This document shows positions 1 to 8,604 of a stretch of DNA of 64,000 nucleotides, in pieces. Every line of letters starts with the position of its first letter. The stretch's first letter is position 1. Under the pieces are notes generated by a model. It had not been told where the DNA came from, did not search any database, and saw nothing but the letters and a program-made list of their open reading frames with translations. Origin of the DNA: Arenibacter catalasegens (GTDB lineage Bacteria; Bacteroidota; Bacteroidia; Flavobacteriales; Flavobacteriaceae). The translations under genes were made by a program, and so were the position numbers. Location of the stretch: NCBI RefSeq assembly GCF_002909235.1, contig NZ_PHQQ01000001.1:362799-426798 (forward strand), given 5' to 3'.

Positions 1-813
1 CAAATCAAAAGCCTTTTCCTTATTCTTCTCTATAAGCTTAACATTAAACTTATTTCTGCAAAGATCTCGTGCCGTCTTAAAGCCTACCTTACTCCCTCCG
101 AGAATCATAACGTTTTTAATTTCCTTCTTCTCTTTTCCCGTGAGTTTATAAAGTTCGTCCAAACCCTCTTTGGCAGTTATAAAATAAACCTGATCATTTT
201 CCTTGAAAATGGTATCTCCTCTAGGTACAATTGTATATTGAGTACCCATTCTTTGAATAGCAATGGGCATAAAGTGTAGTTCAGGAAATATTTTAGCCGC
301 ATCTTTTACCATCTTGCCCACAAAAGGTGCAGTCTTAGGCAAGGAAACGCCCACCATTATCAAGAGTCCTTCCTCAAATTCATAGGTGTTGTTAAAAGCA
401 GATTGATTTAATAATAGTTGTATTTCGGTAGCGGCCAAAGCCTCTGGTGAAATAAGTTCATCAATGCCTAAATCTGCAAAATTAATTTCCTCTTTATTAT
501 GAATAAATTCTGCATTGGATATCCTGGCAATTGTTCTTTTGCTTCCCAATTGTTTTGCCAACATGCACAAGGTAATATTGGTAGTCTCGGAGGAGGTTAC
601 TCCAATGACAAGGTCGGATTTATCTACCTGTGCATCCTTTAAAATGGCGATTGAAGTGGCATCACCCCTAAGCACCCTAATATCCAAATGACTATCTGCA
701 TATGATAAACTATCCTTATTACAGTCTATCAGAGTAATATCTTGAGATTCGTAGGACAATAACTTGGCCAAATGAAAACCTACTTCACCCGCTCCTGCAA
801 TAATAATTTTCAT
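1..813 (-). CDS. trkA: TrkA, K+ uptake regulatory protein (partial)
   Basis: This is the N-terminal 271 residues of a Trk/Ktr potassium-uptake peripheral subunit; the gene runs off the left edge. The start MKIIIAGAGEVGFHLAKLL is a classic Rossmann GxGxxG nucleotide-binding loop (RCK_N domain, residues 1 to about 120). An RCK_C segment follows (about 140-220), and a second GGSKVGF loop near residue 240 begins the duplicated half seen in long TrkA proteins. TrkA binds NAD(H)/ATP on the cytoplasmic face and gates the TrkH channel, whose gene probably lies just outside the window. It is divergent from ubiE. The start at 813 is the first ATG and gives the family's usual N-terminus. The identification is firm; only the 3' part is missing. 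Confidence 0.93.
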   Translation of the reverse strand, partial: MKIIIAGAGEVGFHLAKLLSYESQDITLIDCNKDSLSYADSHLDIRVLRGDATSIAILKDAQVDKSDLVIGVTSSETTNITLCMLAKQLGSKRTIARISNAEFIHNKEEINFADLGIDELISPEALAATEIQLLLNQSAFNNTYEFEEGLLIMVGVSLPKTAPFVGKMVKDAAKIFPELHFMPIAIQRMGTQYTIVPRGDTIFKENDQVYFITAKEGLDELYKLTGKEKKEIKNVMILGGSKVGFKTARDLCRNKFNVKLIEKNKEKAFDL

Positions 814-1161
814 CTGTTATATAAATTGTTTTTCATCAACCTAAGTGAACAATAATATGTGGTTGGTCCTGTATGCTCAAGTTATGCACCTTCCGTCCTC
901 TACATTCAACTAAAACGGAAACCATATCTATTGTATTTGTATACCAGATTGGGATATAATAATAAATCCATTTTACTAAAAAAGTACAGAAGCTTATTAA
1001 GGCCAATTTCAAATAAAATCTGAATATAAGCGGCACAAAATTACACAATTAAATCGGGTTGTATTCCAAATAGAGAAGTTAAAACAAATGGAGGTCCGTG
1101 CTTATTGTAAAAAATTAGAAGTATAACTTTATGTCTATATAGTATCTTTACCAAAAATTTG
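814..1161. other. Divergent intergenic region trkA/ubiE
   Basis: AT-rich spacer of about 350 bases between divergent genes, so it must carry both promoters. TATCTTTA at 1143-1150 is one mismatch from the flavobacterial -7 element TAnnTTTG, but it lies very close to the ubiE start. No convincing gene is seen. A 70-residue minus-strand ORF at 836-1048 has no recognisable features. Confidence 0.5.
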
Positions 1162-1896
1162 ATGATTATGGATAAGAAGGTGACCCCTTATAAAGATTCA
1201 ACGCTTGGTAAAAAGGAACAGGTAACTAAAATGTTTGATACCATATCCGGAAATTATGATGGACTGAACAGGGTAATATCTTTTGGAATAGACATTAAGT
1301 GGAGAAAACGGGTAGTGTCCATCGTCTCAGAAAAACATCCCGAAAAAATATTGGACATTGCTACAGGCACGGGGGACTTAGCCATTAATATGACAGAAAC
1401 TGGTGCAAAGGAAATTATTGGTTTGGACATCTCGCCTGGCATGTTGGAAGTTGGCAAAAGAAAAATCGTTGAAAAAAAACTGGAAAACATTATTGAACTG
1501 ATAGTAGGCGATAGCGAAAACCTGCCATTTGAGGCCAATTCTTTTGATGCAATAACGGTTGCATTTGGCGTTCGGAATTTTGAAAATCTAGAAAAAGGCT
1601 TATCGGAGATATATAGGGTCTTAAAACCTGGCGGTTCATTTGTTGTTCTGGAAACATCCATACCCACAAAAACACCCTTTAAACAAGGTTATAAATTTTA
1701 TACTAAATTCATCCTGCCCGGCATTGGTAAATTATTTTCCAAAGACCGTAGTGCTTATACTTATTTATCGGAATCCGCGGCTACTTTCCCCCATGGAATG
1801 GCCTTCAACAATATTTTGAATAAAATTGGGTTTATAGGTATAGATAATAGACCTCAAACTTTTGGGGTTGCCTCAATCTATGTAGCTACAAAGTAA
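1162..1896 (+). CDS. ubiE: Demethylmenaquinone methyltransferase UbiE/MenG
   Basis: SAM-dependent C-methyltransferase that carries out the last step of menaquinone synthesis (demethylmenaquinone to menaquinone). Bacteroidota respire with menaquinone, so MenG is the expected role. Family marks are the N-terminal MFDTISGNYDGLNRVISFG block, motif I LDIATGTGDLA, the acidic loop LDISPG, GDSENLPF, and VAFGVRNFE, all typical of UbiE. Length of about 244 residues is normal. An upstream TTG at 1159 is in frame, but ATG at 1162 or 1168 is more likely; starting at 1168 gives MDKKVTPYKDS, the usual flavobacterial N-terminus. porT follows after 3 bases, so the two are probably co-transcribed. Confidence 0.95.
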   Translation: MIMDKKVTPYKDSTLGKKEQVTKMFDTISGNYDGLNRVISFGIDIKWRKRVVSIVSEKHPEKILDIATGTGDLAINMTETGAKEIIGLDISPGMLEVGKRKIVEKKLENIIELIVGDSENLPFEANSFDAITVAFGVRNFENLEKGLSEIYRVLKPGGSFVVLETSIPTKTPFKQGYKFYTKFILPGIGKLFSKDRSAYTYLSESAATFPHGMAFNNILNKIGFIGIDNRPQTFGVASIYVATK

Positions 1897-1899
1897 AAT

Positions 1900-2595
1900 A
1901 TGAAAAATATTCTTATTCTTTTTTTGGGTTTTATACTTTTAGGCACCACTTCCCATGCCCAGTTTAATGAAAAACCCGTAATGAACCTTGAAAATGAAGA
2001 TGAGCCCTTGCTTAATTGGGGATATTTTTTAGGCTTCAACCAGTATGACTTTAAATTCGAATATAAAGACGATCTGCCCGATGTTTTGGTGGACAAATCC
2101 TTTGGATTTAATGTAGGTCTTATCGGGGAACTACGACTCAACAAATTTTTGGACCTAAGGTTTGAGCCCGGCCTACATTACAATCAAAGAAATTTAGGGT
2201 TTCCTGGTTTTGATAATGAAAGAGATGCTATCCGAGAGGTAAAATCGACCTATATAAACTTTCCCTTGCTCCTAAAAGTTAGCACTAAAAGGTTAGGAAA
2301 CTGGAAGCCTTTCCTTATCGGAGGTGGCTCAACATCTATGAACCTAGGGAGTAATGAACAAAGTTTGGACGATAACAGCAGTGCCACTTTTCGAATGAAA
2401 AAAACAACCTATTATTACGAAATGGGTTTCGGGATCGATTTTTACCTAGAATATTTTAAGTTCACTCCATCTATCCGTGGCGTTTTTGCCATTAATGATG
2501 AACTGATTCGGGATAATGACCCCAATAGCCCGTGGACAGGCAATATTGAGGCTATGATGACCAGGGGCCTGTTTATCAATTTTACCTTTGAGTAA
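1900..2595 (+). CDS. porT: PorT family outer-membrane beta-barrel, type IX secretion
   Basis: Predicted outer-membrane protein of the PorT (SprT) family. It has a signal peptide (residues 1-20, ending SHAQ) and then alternating amphipathic strands, ending in aromatic GLFINFTFE as expected of a beta-barrel. PorT was defined as a component needed for secretion by the Bacteroidota type IX system, which exports gliding adhesins and enzymes. Length (231 residues) matches the family. It sits 3 bases after ubiE, an arrangement I recall as common in Flavobacteriia, and is convergent with the methyltransferase gene 4 bases downstream. Its presence, together with gldB and gldC later in the window, suggests a gliding or type IX-secreting organism. 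Confidence 0.85.
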   Translation: MKNILILFLGFILLGTTSHAQFNEKPVMNLENEDEPLLNWGYFLGFNQYDFKFEYKDDLPDVLVDKSFGFNVGLIGELRLNKFLDLRFEPGLHYNQRNLGFPGFDNERDAIREVKSTYINFPLLLKVSTKRLGNWKPFLIGGGSTSMNLGSNEQSLDDNSSATFRMKKTTYYYEMGFGIDFYLEYFKFTPSIRGVFAINDELIRDNDPNSPWTGNIEAMMTRGLFINFTFE

Positions 2596-2599
2596 AAGA

Positions 2600-3322
2600 C
2601 TACCCCCTTCTAATTTCATTAACAAGTATAGCTGTTGCCGTTGCCACATTTAAACTTTCTGTTGTTTTAGCGCCAAACTGGGGTATACTTATTTTTTTAC
2701 TTACCAAATCCTCAACCGCTGCTGACACCCCATTGGCTTCATTCCCCATAACCAATATCCCGCTTTTAGGAAACTGCTCATTATATACCTCCTTGCCATC
2801 CATAAATGCCCCGTATACAAGAACATCTGTCCGTCCAAAAACCTTTTGCAAATCTTCATATACCAAATTTACCCGGCTAATAGAACCCATGGTAGCTTGT
2901 AGGACCTTGGGATTATAACAATCAACGGAATTGGGCGAACAAATTAGGCTTGCAATTCCAAACCAATCGCATAAGCGGATAATAGTACCCATATTTCCGG
3001 GATCCCTAACATCGTCTAGGGCTATGACCCAGTCAGTAAAGTCTATTTCCTTAGGCGCAGGAATATAAAAAACTCCCAATACCTTATTGGGAGTGGACAA
3101 TCCACTCATTTTTTTCAAATCTGCCTCACTTACCAATTCCACAAAATTCCCATTCGTCTCCAGAAGGGAGCTCTCCGTAACATATATTTTATAGACCTTA
3201 AGTTTGGATTGCAAAAGTTCATTTACAGTCTTGATTCCTTCGACCACAAACAACTTATTTTGTGTTCGGTACTTTTTTTGCTGTAAATTTTTTATAAATT
3301 TTATTTGGCTTTTAACAACCAT
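2600..3322 (-). CDS. TrmH/SpoU family RNA 2'-O-methyltransferase
   Basis: SPOUT-class RNA ribose methyltransferase, 240 residues. An N-terminal substrate-binding region (about 1-85) is followed by the knotted catalytic domain: motif 1 ALDDVRDPGNMGTIIR near residue 105, motif 2 around ILVMGNEANGVS near 190, and motif 3 ISIPQFGAKTTESLNVATA near 215, where the Asn contributes to catalysis and SAM binding. It could be a 23S rRNA Gm methylase (RlmB-like) or a tRNA methylase; the sequence does not decide. It is convergent with porT and divergent from the Omp85 gene, whose promoter and unused upstream reading frame overlap its 5' end. Confidence 0.9.
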   Translation of the reverse strand: MVVKSQIKFIKNLQQKKYRTQNKLFVVEGIKTVNELLQSKLKVYKIYVTESSLLETNGNFVELVSEADLKKMSGLSTPNKVLGVFYIPAPKEIDFTDWVIALDDVRDPGNMGTIIRLCDWFGIASLICSPNSVDCYNPKVLQATMGSISRVNLVYEDLQKVFGRTDVLVYGAFMDGKEVYNEQFPKSGILVMGNEANGVSAAVEDLVSKKISIPQFGAKTTESLNVATATAILVNEIRRG

Positions 3323-3332
3323 ACAAATAATG

Positions 3333-3340
3333 TATTTTTG
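3333..3340 (+). promoter_or_regulatory. Predicted -7 element of the Omp85 (TamL-like) gene
   Basis: TATTTTTG matches the flavobacterial -7 consensus TAnnTTTG exactly. A TTG at 3305-3307 is a possible -33 element, though the 25-base gap is slightly long. Transcription would begin near 3346, ruling out the upstream TTG reading-frame start at 3305 and favouring ATG 3365. Confidence 0.5.
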
Positions 3341-3364
3341 ACTTCTATGAGGACACGGCCGTGT

Positions 3365-5941
3365 ATGTATTTTAACATTACGAAAATAGGATTATTATTG
3401 CTAGTAATTGCAATAACCTCATGCAATGCCATAAAAAGAGTTGGCGAAGACGAACTCCTATTGACCAAAAATCTTCTTTACGCCGATAGTGTAAAAATTA
3501 CTGACGAAGATATTCATAGCCTTATTTTTCAAAAACCGAACAGTACCCTACTGGGATACCCCCTTAGATTAAATCTTTACAATCTTGCCAAGAAAAATCC
3601 CGATTCTTCCTATCAGGTTTGGTTACACAAAAAAGCAAAAAGGGAGCAGCACCTCGTCAATATCTTATCTAAAAAGCAGGTGGAAAGATTAGGTGAATCC
3701 TTTTTGGTAAAAGGGGCAAGTGTATGGCTCAAAAACATAGGAGAACCCCCGGCAATAATAGATACCACAAAAGCTAGAAGATCACTGCAAAGACTGAATG
3801 CCTTTTATAAAAGCAAAGGGTACTTTAACAACAATACCACCTATGTCATAGATAGTAGCTCTAGAAAACAAAGGGCTATAATGCACTACAGCTTAGATTT
3901 GGGGAATCCATATCTTATAGACTCGGTTACCTCCAAAATTACCTCTTCCGCTCTAGACTCCATTCATAAAGCAAACAAAAGCAATTCGTTTATAAAGCAT
4001 GGTCAACAAATAGATTTGGACAATTTTAACAATGAAAGGGAACGATTGACCAATCTTTTTAGAAACACCGGGATACATAACTTTCAAGAGAGCTCCATTT
4101 CCTATGATTTAATTGGTGACACTACCAAACTTGGAAACAATAAACAATTGGATATTCTTTTAAATATTGAAGATTTAAAAACAAGAACTGACAACACCAT
4201 TTCTACCTCGGAATACAGGGTACACTCATTTGAAAAAATCAACATATACACCAACTACACCTTTAATAATGGATTGGACAGCCTAAACAAATTAGATTAT
4301 AAGGACTTTACAATTTACTATCAAGGTAAGTTGCGCTACAAACCAAAAACACTTACCGACGCCGTTTTTCTCAAAAAAGATAGTATTTATAGAGAAATTG
4401 ATCGTATTAGAACTTATAGACAGATTACTAACCTGAATACCTTTAAATACCCTAATATTGAATTTGTAGAAGATAGTGTGGCGTCTAAATTAACGGCCAA
4501 TATCTATCTTTCTCCTCGACCAAAATACTCCTTAGGTACCGATTTTGACGTAACCCACTCCAATATTCAATTTTTGGGAATTGCCTTCAGCCCATCCCTA
4601 CAAGCAAGAAATTTGTTCAAAGGAGCAGAAAACCTCAGCATTTCAGGAAGATTTAACATAGGGGGCTCCAAGGACCCCAATATAGCCGACAACCGTTTTT
4701 TTAACATCCTGGAAGTGGGAGGGGACATCAACCTTAATTTACCCCGAATTTGGTTCCCATTTGTAAAAACATCTAAAATAATCCCAAATTACATGCTTCC
4801 CAAGACCAAATTATCTATGGGAACCAGTTTTCAACAGAACATAGGCTTGGACAAGCAGACTTTTAATTCGGTTTTTGGATATAGTTGGTCGCCAACAGAT
4901 TTTATAAAAAACACGGCCGAACTTCTAAATGTTCAATTCGTACGTAATGTAAACCCAAATAGATTTTTTACGGTGTATCAAAACACCTATGAAAATTTAG
5001 ATGATATTGCGGACAATTATGAGACCGAACCAGCTCTTGCCGATTATTATGAGACCGCTGATGGAAGTACGAACCCAAAATTAATTATTCCCGAAGGCAC
5101 CATAGGCTTTACCAATGCCATCCTAAATGGAGAAGTATCTTCCAGTTCTTCAGATTTTGACGACATAAGTAGTATTGAAGAAAGAAGAAAAAGACTTACC
5201 GAAAACAATTTGATATTCGCGAGTAATTACACCTTTAATAAAAACAATAAAAATGGTATTACCGATAACGATTTTTATCAGTTCAGGTTCAAATTAGAAA
5301 GTGCCGGAAACCTATTGTCCGGAATTTCCTATTTAATTCCATTCTATAAAAGTGAGGATGACAAACTTTTGGTTTTTAATGTACCTTATTCCCAATATGT
5401 TAAAACGGAATTCGACTTTATAAAACATTGGAGTACTTCAGGGACCAATGTACTGGCATTCAGAAGTTTTTTCGGCATTGCCATACCTTACGGCAATTCG
5501 GACAACATCCCTTTTGTCAGAAGTTATTTTGCTGGTGGATCCAACGACAACCGTGCTTGGCTGCCTTATTCCTTAGGGCCTGGGAGAACCGATGATGTAA
5601 ATGATTTTAACGAAGCCAATTTAAAAATAGCGCTTAATTTAGAATATAGATTTCCATTGGTGGGCGATATAAAAGGAGCTCTTTTTGCCGATGCGGGCAA
5701 TATTTGGAACGTCTTCGACAATGTTACAGATGAAAAGGCAAATTTCGAAAACTTAGGCTCCCTCGCAGACATTGCACTAGGCACTGGCCTTGGTCTCCGT
5801 TACGATTTTACCTATTTCGTTTTTAGACTGGATATGGGATTTAAAACCTACAATCCAGCGGAAGAATCTACTAAAAGATGGTTTAGAGACTATAATCTAT
5901 CCAAGGCAGTATTCAACATAGGTATAAATTATCCTTTTTAG
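3365..5941 (+). CDS. tamL: TamL-like lipidated Omp85 (BamA/TamA superfamily) protein
   Basis: Outer-membrane Omp85 protein of 858 residues. From ATG 3365 the N-terminus is a hydrophobic segment ending in a lipobox (LVIAITSC), so the mature protein should be a lipoprotein. POTRA-like regions span roughly 25-400 and a C-terminal 16-strand surface-antigen barrel about 430-858, ending in Phe (INYPF), the usual outer-membrane insertion signal. GGSNDNRAWLPYSLGPG resembles the conserved L6-loop region of Omp85 proteins (canonically VRGY/F). A lipid anchor on an Omp85 protein is the mark of the TamL group known in Bacteroidota. No tamB-like partner follows; fbaA is next. ATG 3347 is an alternative start, but it would coincide with the predicted transcript start. 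Confidence 0.8.
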   Translation: MYFNITKIGLLLLVIAITSCNAIKRVGEDELLLTKNLLYADSVKITDEDIHSLIFQKPNSTLLGYPLRLNLYNLAKKNPDSSYQVWLHKKAKREQHLVNILSKKQVERLGESFLVKGASVWLKNIGEPPAIIDTTKARRSLQRLNAFYKSKGYFNNNTTYVIDSSSRKQRAIMHYSLDLGNPYLIDSVTSKITSSALDSIHKANKSNSFIKHGQQIDLDNFNNERERLTNLFRNTGIHNFQESSISYDLIGDTTKLGNNKQLDILLNIEDLKTRTDNTISTSEYRVHSFEKINIYTNYTFNNGLDSLNKLDYKDFTIYYQGKLRYKPKTLTDAVFLKKDSIYREIDRIRTYRQITNLNTFKYPNIEFVEDSVASKLTANIYLSPRPKYSLGTDFDVTHSNIQFLGIAFSPSLQARNLFKGAENLSISGRFNIGGSKDPNIADNRFFNILEVGGDINLNLPRIWFPFVKTSKIIPNYMLPKTKLSMGTSFQQNIGLDKQTFNSVFGYSWSPTDFIKNTAELLNVQFVRNVNPNRFFTVYQNTYENLDDIADNYETEPALADYYETADGSTNPKLIIPEGTIGFTNAILNGEVSSSSSDFDDISSIEERRKRLTENNLIFASNYTFNKNNKNGITDNDFYQFRFKLESAGNLLSGISYLIPFYKSEDDKLLVFNVPYSQYVKTEFDFIKHWSTSGTNVLAFRSFFGIAIPYGNSDNIPFVRSYFAGGSNDNRAWLPYSLGPGRTDDVNDFNEANLKIALNLEYRFPLVGDIKGALFADAGNIWNVFDNVTDEKANFENLGSLADIALGTGLGLRYDFTYFVFRLDMGFKTYNPAEESTKRWFRDYNLSKAVFNIGINYPF

Positions 5942-5956
5942 AGCTGAATATTTTAT

Positions 5957-5964
5957 TACTTTTG
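5957..5964 (+). promoter_or_regulatory. Predicted -7 element of fbaA
   Basis: TACTTTTG fits TAnnTTTG exactly, 36 bases before the fbaA start. No clear -33 TTG is seen at the expected distance. Confidence 0.45.
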
Positions 5965-6000
5965 TCCCATCTTTTTAATTAATTACACTAAAATAAGATT

Positions 6001-7068
6001 ATGTCACACAATATTAAACCAGGAGTTGCTACCGGAGATGAAGTACAGAAAATTTTCAACTATGCGAAAGAAAAAGGTTTTGCCCTTCCTGCTGTTAATG
6101 TTATAGGATCAGACACTATAAATGGAGTTTTAGAAACTGCTGCCAGTTTAAATGCTCCTGTAATAATACAGTTCTCGAATGGAGGAGCCCAATTCAATGC
6201 TGGCAAAGGATTGTCCAATGAAGGTCAGCAGGCCGCCATTTTGGGTGCCGTTGCCGGAGCAAAACACGTTCACCAATTGGCCGAGGCCTATGGTGCCACT
6301 GTAATATTGCACACAGACCATTGTGCAAAAAAATTATTACCATGGATCGACGGATTGTTGGATGCAAGTGAAAAGCACTTTAAAGAAACTGGAAAACCGT
6401 TATACAGTTCACATATGATCGACCTATCGGAGGAACCGATTGAGGAGAACATTGAAATTTGTAAAACATATCTTGCCAGAATGAGCAAGATGGGGATGAC
6501 ACTAGAAATAGAATTAGGCATCACTGGAGGTGAAGAAGATGGCGTGGACAATTCAGATGTTGACGATTCCAAATTATATACCCAACCAGAGGAGGTTGCC
6601 TATGCCTATGAAGAGCTTTCCAAGATAAGCCCTAGGTTCACCATTGCAGCCGCTTTCGGAAACGTACACGGCGTATATAAGCCAGGAAACGTAAAATTGA
6701 CCCCGAAAATTTTAAAAAATTCCCAGGAATTCATCACTAAAAAATACGGTGTAGAAAATAACCATATCGATTTCGTTTTCCACGGTGGTTCAGGTTCAAC
6801 TGTTGAAGAAATACGTGAAGGCATTAGTTATGGTGTCATTAAAATGAATATAGATACGGACCTACAATATGCCTTCTTGGAAGGGATCAGGGACTATGTT
6901 CAAGGAAAAAAAGATTATTTACAATCTCAGATCGGCAATCCAAATGGTGCCGATGAACCAAACAAAAAGTATTATGACCCACGTGTTTGGTTAAGAGAAG
7001 GTGAAAAAACTTTTGTTACACGTCTAAAAAAGGCCTTTGAAGACCTTAATAACGTGAATACCCTATAA
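6001..7068 (+). CDS. fbaA: Class II fructose-1,6-bisphosphate aldolase
   Basis: Zinc-dependent aldolase cleaving fructose-1,6-bisphosphate to DHAP and glyceraldehyde-3-phosphate in glycolysis, reversible in gluconeogenesis. At 355 residues it belongs to the longer class IIA type. Visible marks are the zinc and catalytic region ILHTDHCAKKLLPWIDG (about residue 105-120), the Glu-rich EIELGITGGEEDGVDNSD loop (about 175-190), the AFGNVHGVYKPGNVKL histidine segment (about 220-235) and the phosphate-binding FHGGSGST (about 260-267). A promoter element lies 36 bases upstream. accD starts 24 bases after the stop, so the two may share a transcript that ends at the hairpin after accD. Confidence 0.96.
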   Translation: MSHNIKPGVATGDEVQKIFNYAKEKGFALPAVNVIGSDTINGVLETAASLNAPVIIQFSNGGAQFNAGKGLSNEGQQAAILGAVAGAKHVHQLAEAYGATVILHTDHCAKKLLPWIDGLLDASEKHFKETGKPLYSSHMIDLSEEPIEENIEICKTYLARMSKMGMTLEIELGITGGEEDGVDNSDVDDSKLYTQPEEVAYAYEELSKISPRFTIAAAFGNVHGVYKPGNVKLTPKILKNSQEFITKKYGVENNHIDFVFHGGSGSTVEEIREGISYGVIKMNIDTDLQYAFLEGIRDYVQGKKDYLQSQIGNPNGADEPNKKYYDPRVWLREGEKTFVTRLKKAFEDLNNVNTL

Positions 7069-7092
7069 TCCCCCAACCCAAAAAGAAAGTTT

Positions 7093-7953
7093 ATGTCGTC
7101 TTGGTTCAAAAGAAAGGAAAAAGGAATACAAACTGCCACCGATCAGAAAAAGGATACCCCAAGGGGCCTTTGGTACAAATCGCCTACAGGTAAAATTGTA
7201 GAATCCGATGAGTTGGCTAAGAACTTTTATGTTAGCCCTGAGGATGATTACCATGTACGCATTGGTAGTAAGGAATATTTTGAAATTCTTTTCGACAACA
7301 ACAAGTTCACAGAGTTGGATGCCAAGTTATCTTCCAAGGATCCCTTAAAATTCGAGGATACCAAAAAGTATGCCGACCGTTTAAAAGCTGCCGAAGCTAA
7401 AACGGGACTTAAGGATGCGGTTAGAACTGCGGTAGGCAAATCTTTAGGTAAGGATTTAGTCATTGCTTGTATGGATTTCAGCTTTATTGGTGGTTCTATG
7501 GGTAGTGTGGTAGGAGAGAAAATTGCACGGGGAATAGACTATGCTATAAAAAAGAAAATACCCTTTGTAATGATTTCCAAATCCGGTGGAGCACGTATGA
7601 TGGAAGCTGCATTATCGCTAATGCAATTGGCCAAAACATCGGCTAAATTGGCTCAGCTTGCGGATGCAGGCCTCCCCTATATCTCACTCTGTACGGATCC
7701 TACTACTGGCGGAACAACTGCTTCCTATGCCATGCTTGGGGATATCAATATCTCCGAACCTGGAGCACTGATCGGTTTTGCCGGTCCACGTGTTGTTAAG
7801 GAAGCTACCGGCAAGGAATTGCCAGAAGGCTTTCAGACGGCCGAATTTCTTCAGGAACATGGATTTTTAGATTTTATAGTCCATCGAAGGGATCTTAAAA
7901 AGAAAATCAATCTTTATATAGATTTAATAGAGAACAATCCTGTTAGAGGATAA
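7093..7953 (+). CDS. accD: Acetyl-CoA carboxylase carboxyltransferase subunit beta
   Basis: Beta subunit of the carboxyltransferase that moves the carboxyl group from biotin to acetyl-CoA in the first step of fatty-acid synthesis; it works as a heterotetramer with AccA. The crotonase-fold core is clear: [51 protein letters not shown] and FAGPRVV. The unusual point is the N-terminus. The four Cys of the E. coli zinc ribbon are absent: the segment WYKSPTG...YVSPEDDYH (about residues 27-54) keeps the fold's other landmarks but has Ser and Asp at those places. I believe this is common in flavobacteria. It is 286 residues long and ends at a terminator. Confidence 0.95.
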   Translation: MSSWFKRKEKGIQTATDQKKDTPRGLWYKSPTGKIVESDELAKNFYVSPEDDYHVRIGSKEYFEILFDNNKFTELDAKLSSKDPLKFEDTKKYADRLKAAEAKTGLKDAVRTAVGKSLGKDLVIACMDFSFIGGSMGSVVGEKIARGIDYAIKKKIPFVMISKSGGARMMEAALSLMQLAKTSAKLAQLADAGLPYISLCTDPTTGGTTASYAMLGDINISEPGALIGFAGPRVVKEATGKELPEGFQTAEFLQEHGFLDFIVHRRDLKKKINLYIDLIENNPVRG

Positions 7954-7959
7954 GGATAA

Positions 7960-7990
7960 AAGGCCCTGATATTATATTCAGGGCTTTTTT
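7960..7990 (+). terminator. Intrinsic terminator after accD
   Basis: Hairpin GCCCTGA / TCAGGGC with an 8-base loop, followed by seven T residues, 7 bases after the accD stop. Confidence 0.75.
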
Positions 7991-8044
7991 ATTTAATGGC
8001 TGCCAAAAAATACTATGATTCCTCAAGGTTTCTAAAAAAAAGTC

Positions 8045-8052
8045 TATCTTTG
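8045..8052 (+). promoter_or_regulatory. Predicted -7 element of rpsO
   Basis: TATCTTTG fits TAnnTTTG exactly and lies 54 bases before the rpsO start, after the accD terminator. No clear -33 element. Confidence 0.5.
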
Positions 8053-8105
8053 CGCCCTGATTGAAAATCAATCATGTACATAAAAATCATTAAAATAATA
8101 TTGGA

Positions 8106-8375
8106 ATGTATTTAACGAAAGAAGTTAAAGCCGAAATTTTTAAGAAACACGGTGGTGAGGCTAAAAACACAGGGTCTTCTGAAGGTCAGATTGCACTATT
8201 TACTCACAGAATTAACCACTTAACCGAACATTTAAAAAGAAACCGCAAGGATTTCAACACAGAACGTTCTTTGGTAAAGTTAGTAGGTAAAAGAAGATCA
8301 CTTCTAGATTATTTAATTAAGACTGATATTGTAAGATATCGTGAGATAATTAAAGAATTAGGAATTAGAAAATAA
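8106..8375 (+). CDS. rpsO: 30S ribosomal protein S15
   Basis: Primary 16S rRNA-binding protein of the small-subunit platform, 89 residues, the normal length. The family signature is clear: NTGSSEGQIALFTHRINHLTEHLK, then GKRRSLLDYL near residue 62-71. It has its own promoter element and terminator, and pnp follows 229 bases later. The rpsO-pnp order is the same as in E. coli and many other bacteria, where S15 controls its own translation; nothing in this 50-base leader allows that to be asserted here. Confidence 0.97.
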   Translation: MYLTKEVKAEIFKKHGGEAKNTGSSEGQIALFTHRINHLTEHLKRNRKDFNTERSLVKLVGKRRSLLDYLIKTDIVRYREIIKELGIRK

Positions 8376-8380
8376 TTTAT

Positions 8381-8413
8381 AAAAAGGGGAAAGTTAAAAC
8401 TTTCCCCTTTTTT
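8381..8413 (+). terminator. Intrinsic terminator after rpsO
   Basis: AAAAAGGGGAAAGT pairs with ACTTTCCCCTTTTT around a short loop and continues into T residues. The strong A/T-flanked GC stem is 5 bases after the stop codon and separates rpsO from pnp. Confidence 0.85.
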
Positions 8414-8537
8414 ACAATACCAGTATTACTGTTTATTGTAATATTGTAAAGTCCCAAAGGGTTACCAATGGGCAAAAACAAAAAGCTTGCACATAGTTTT
8501 TCATTGGTCAACAACACACAACTACAACACAACAACG

Positions 8538-8592
8538 TCGTCTATTGAAGACGAAAGACCATTGTTTAACAAACCTGTAATGACACAGGTTT
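8538..8592 (+). promoter_or_regulatory. pnp leader with two hairpins
   Basis: Two inverted repeats lie in the long pnp leader. TCGTCT/AGACGA (8538-8543 with 8549-8554, 5-base loop) is followed by AAACCTGT/ACAGGTTT (8571-8578 with 8585-8592, 6-base loop), the latter ending 12 bases before the ATG. In E. coli, PNPase represses its own mRNA through an RNase III-cut leader stem; these structures could serve a similar role, but that is inference. Confidence 0.45.
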
Positions 8593-8604
8593 TAATTCGT
8601 ATTT

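Noticed and set aside
836..1048. 70-residue minus-strand ORF between trkA and ubiE
   Set aside because: It lies in the divergent promoter region, has no recognisable family and includes a Tyr/Ile-rich stretch typical of random AT-rich sequence.
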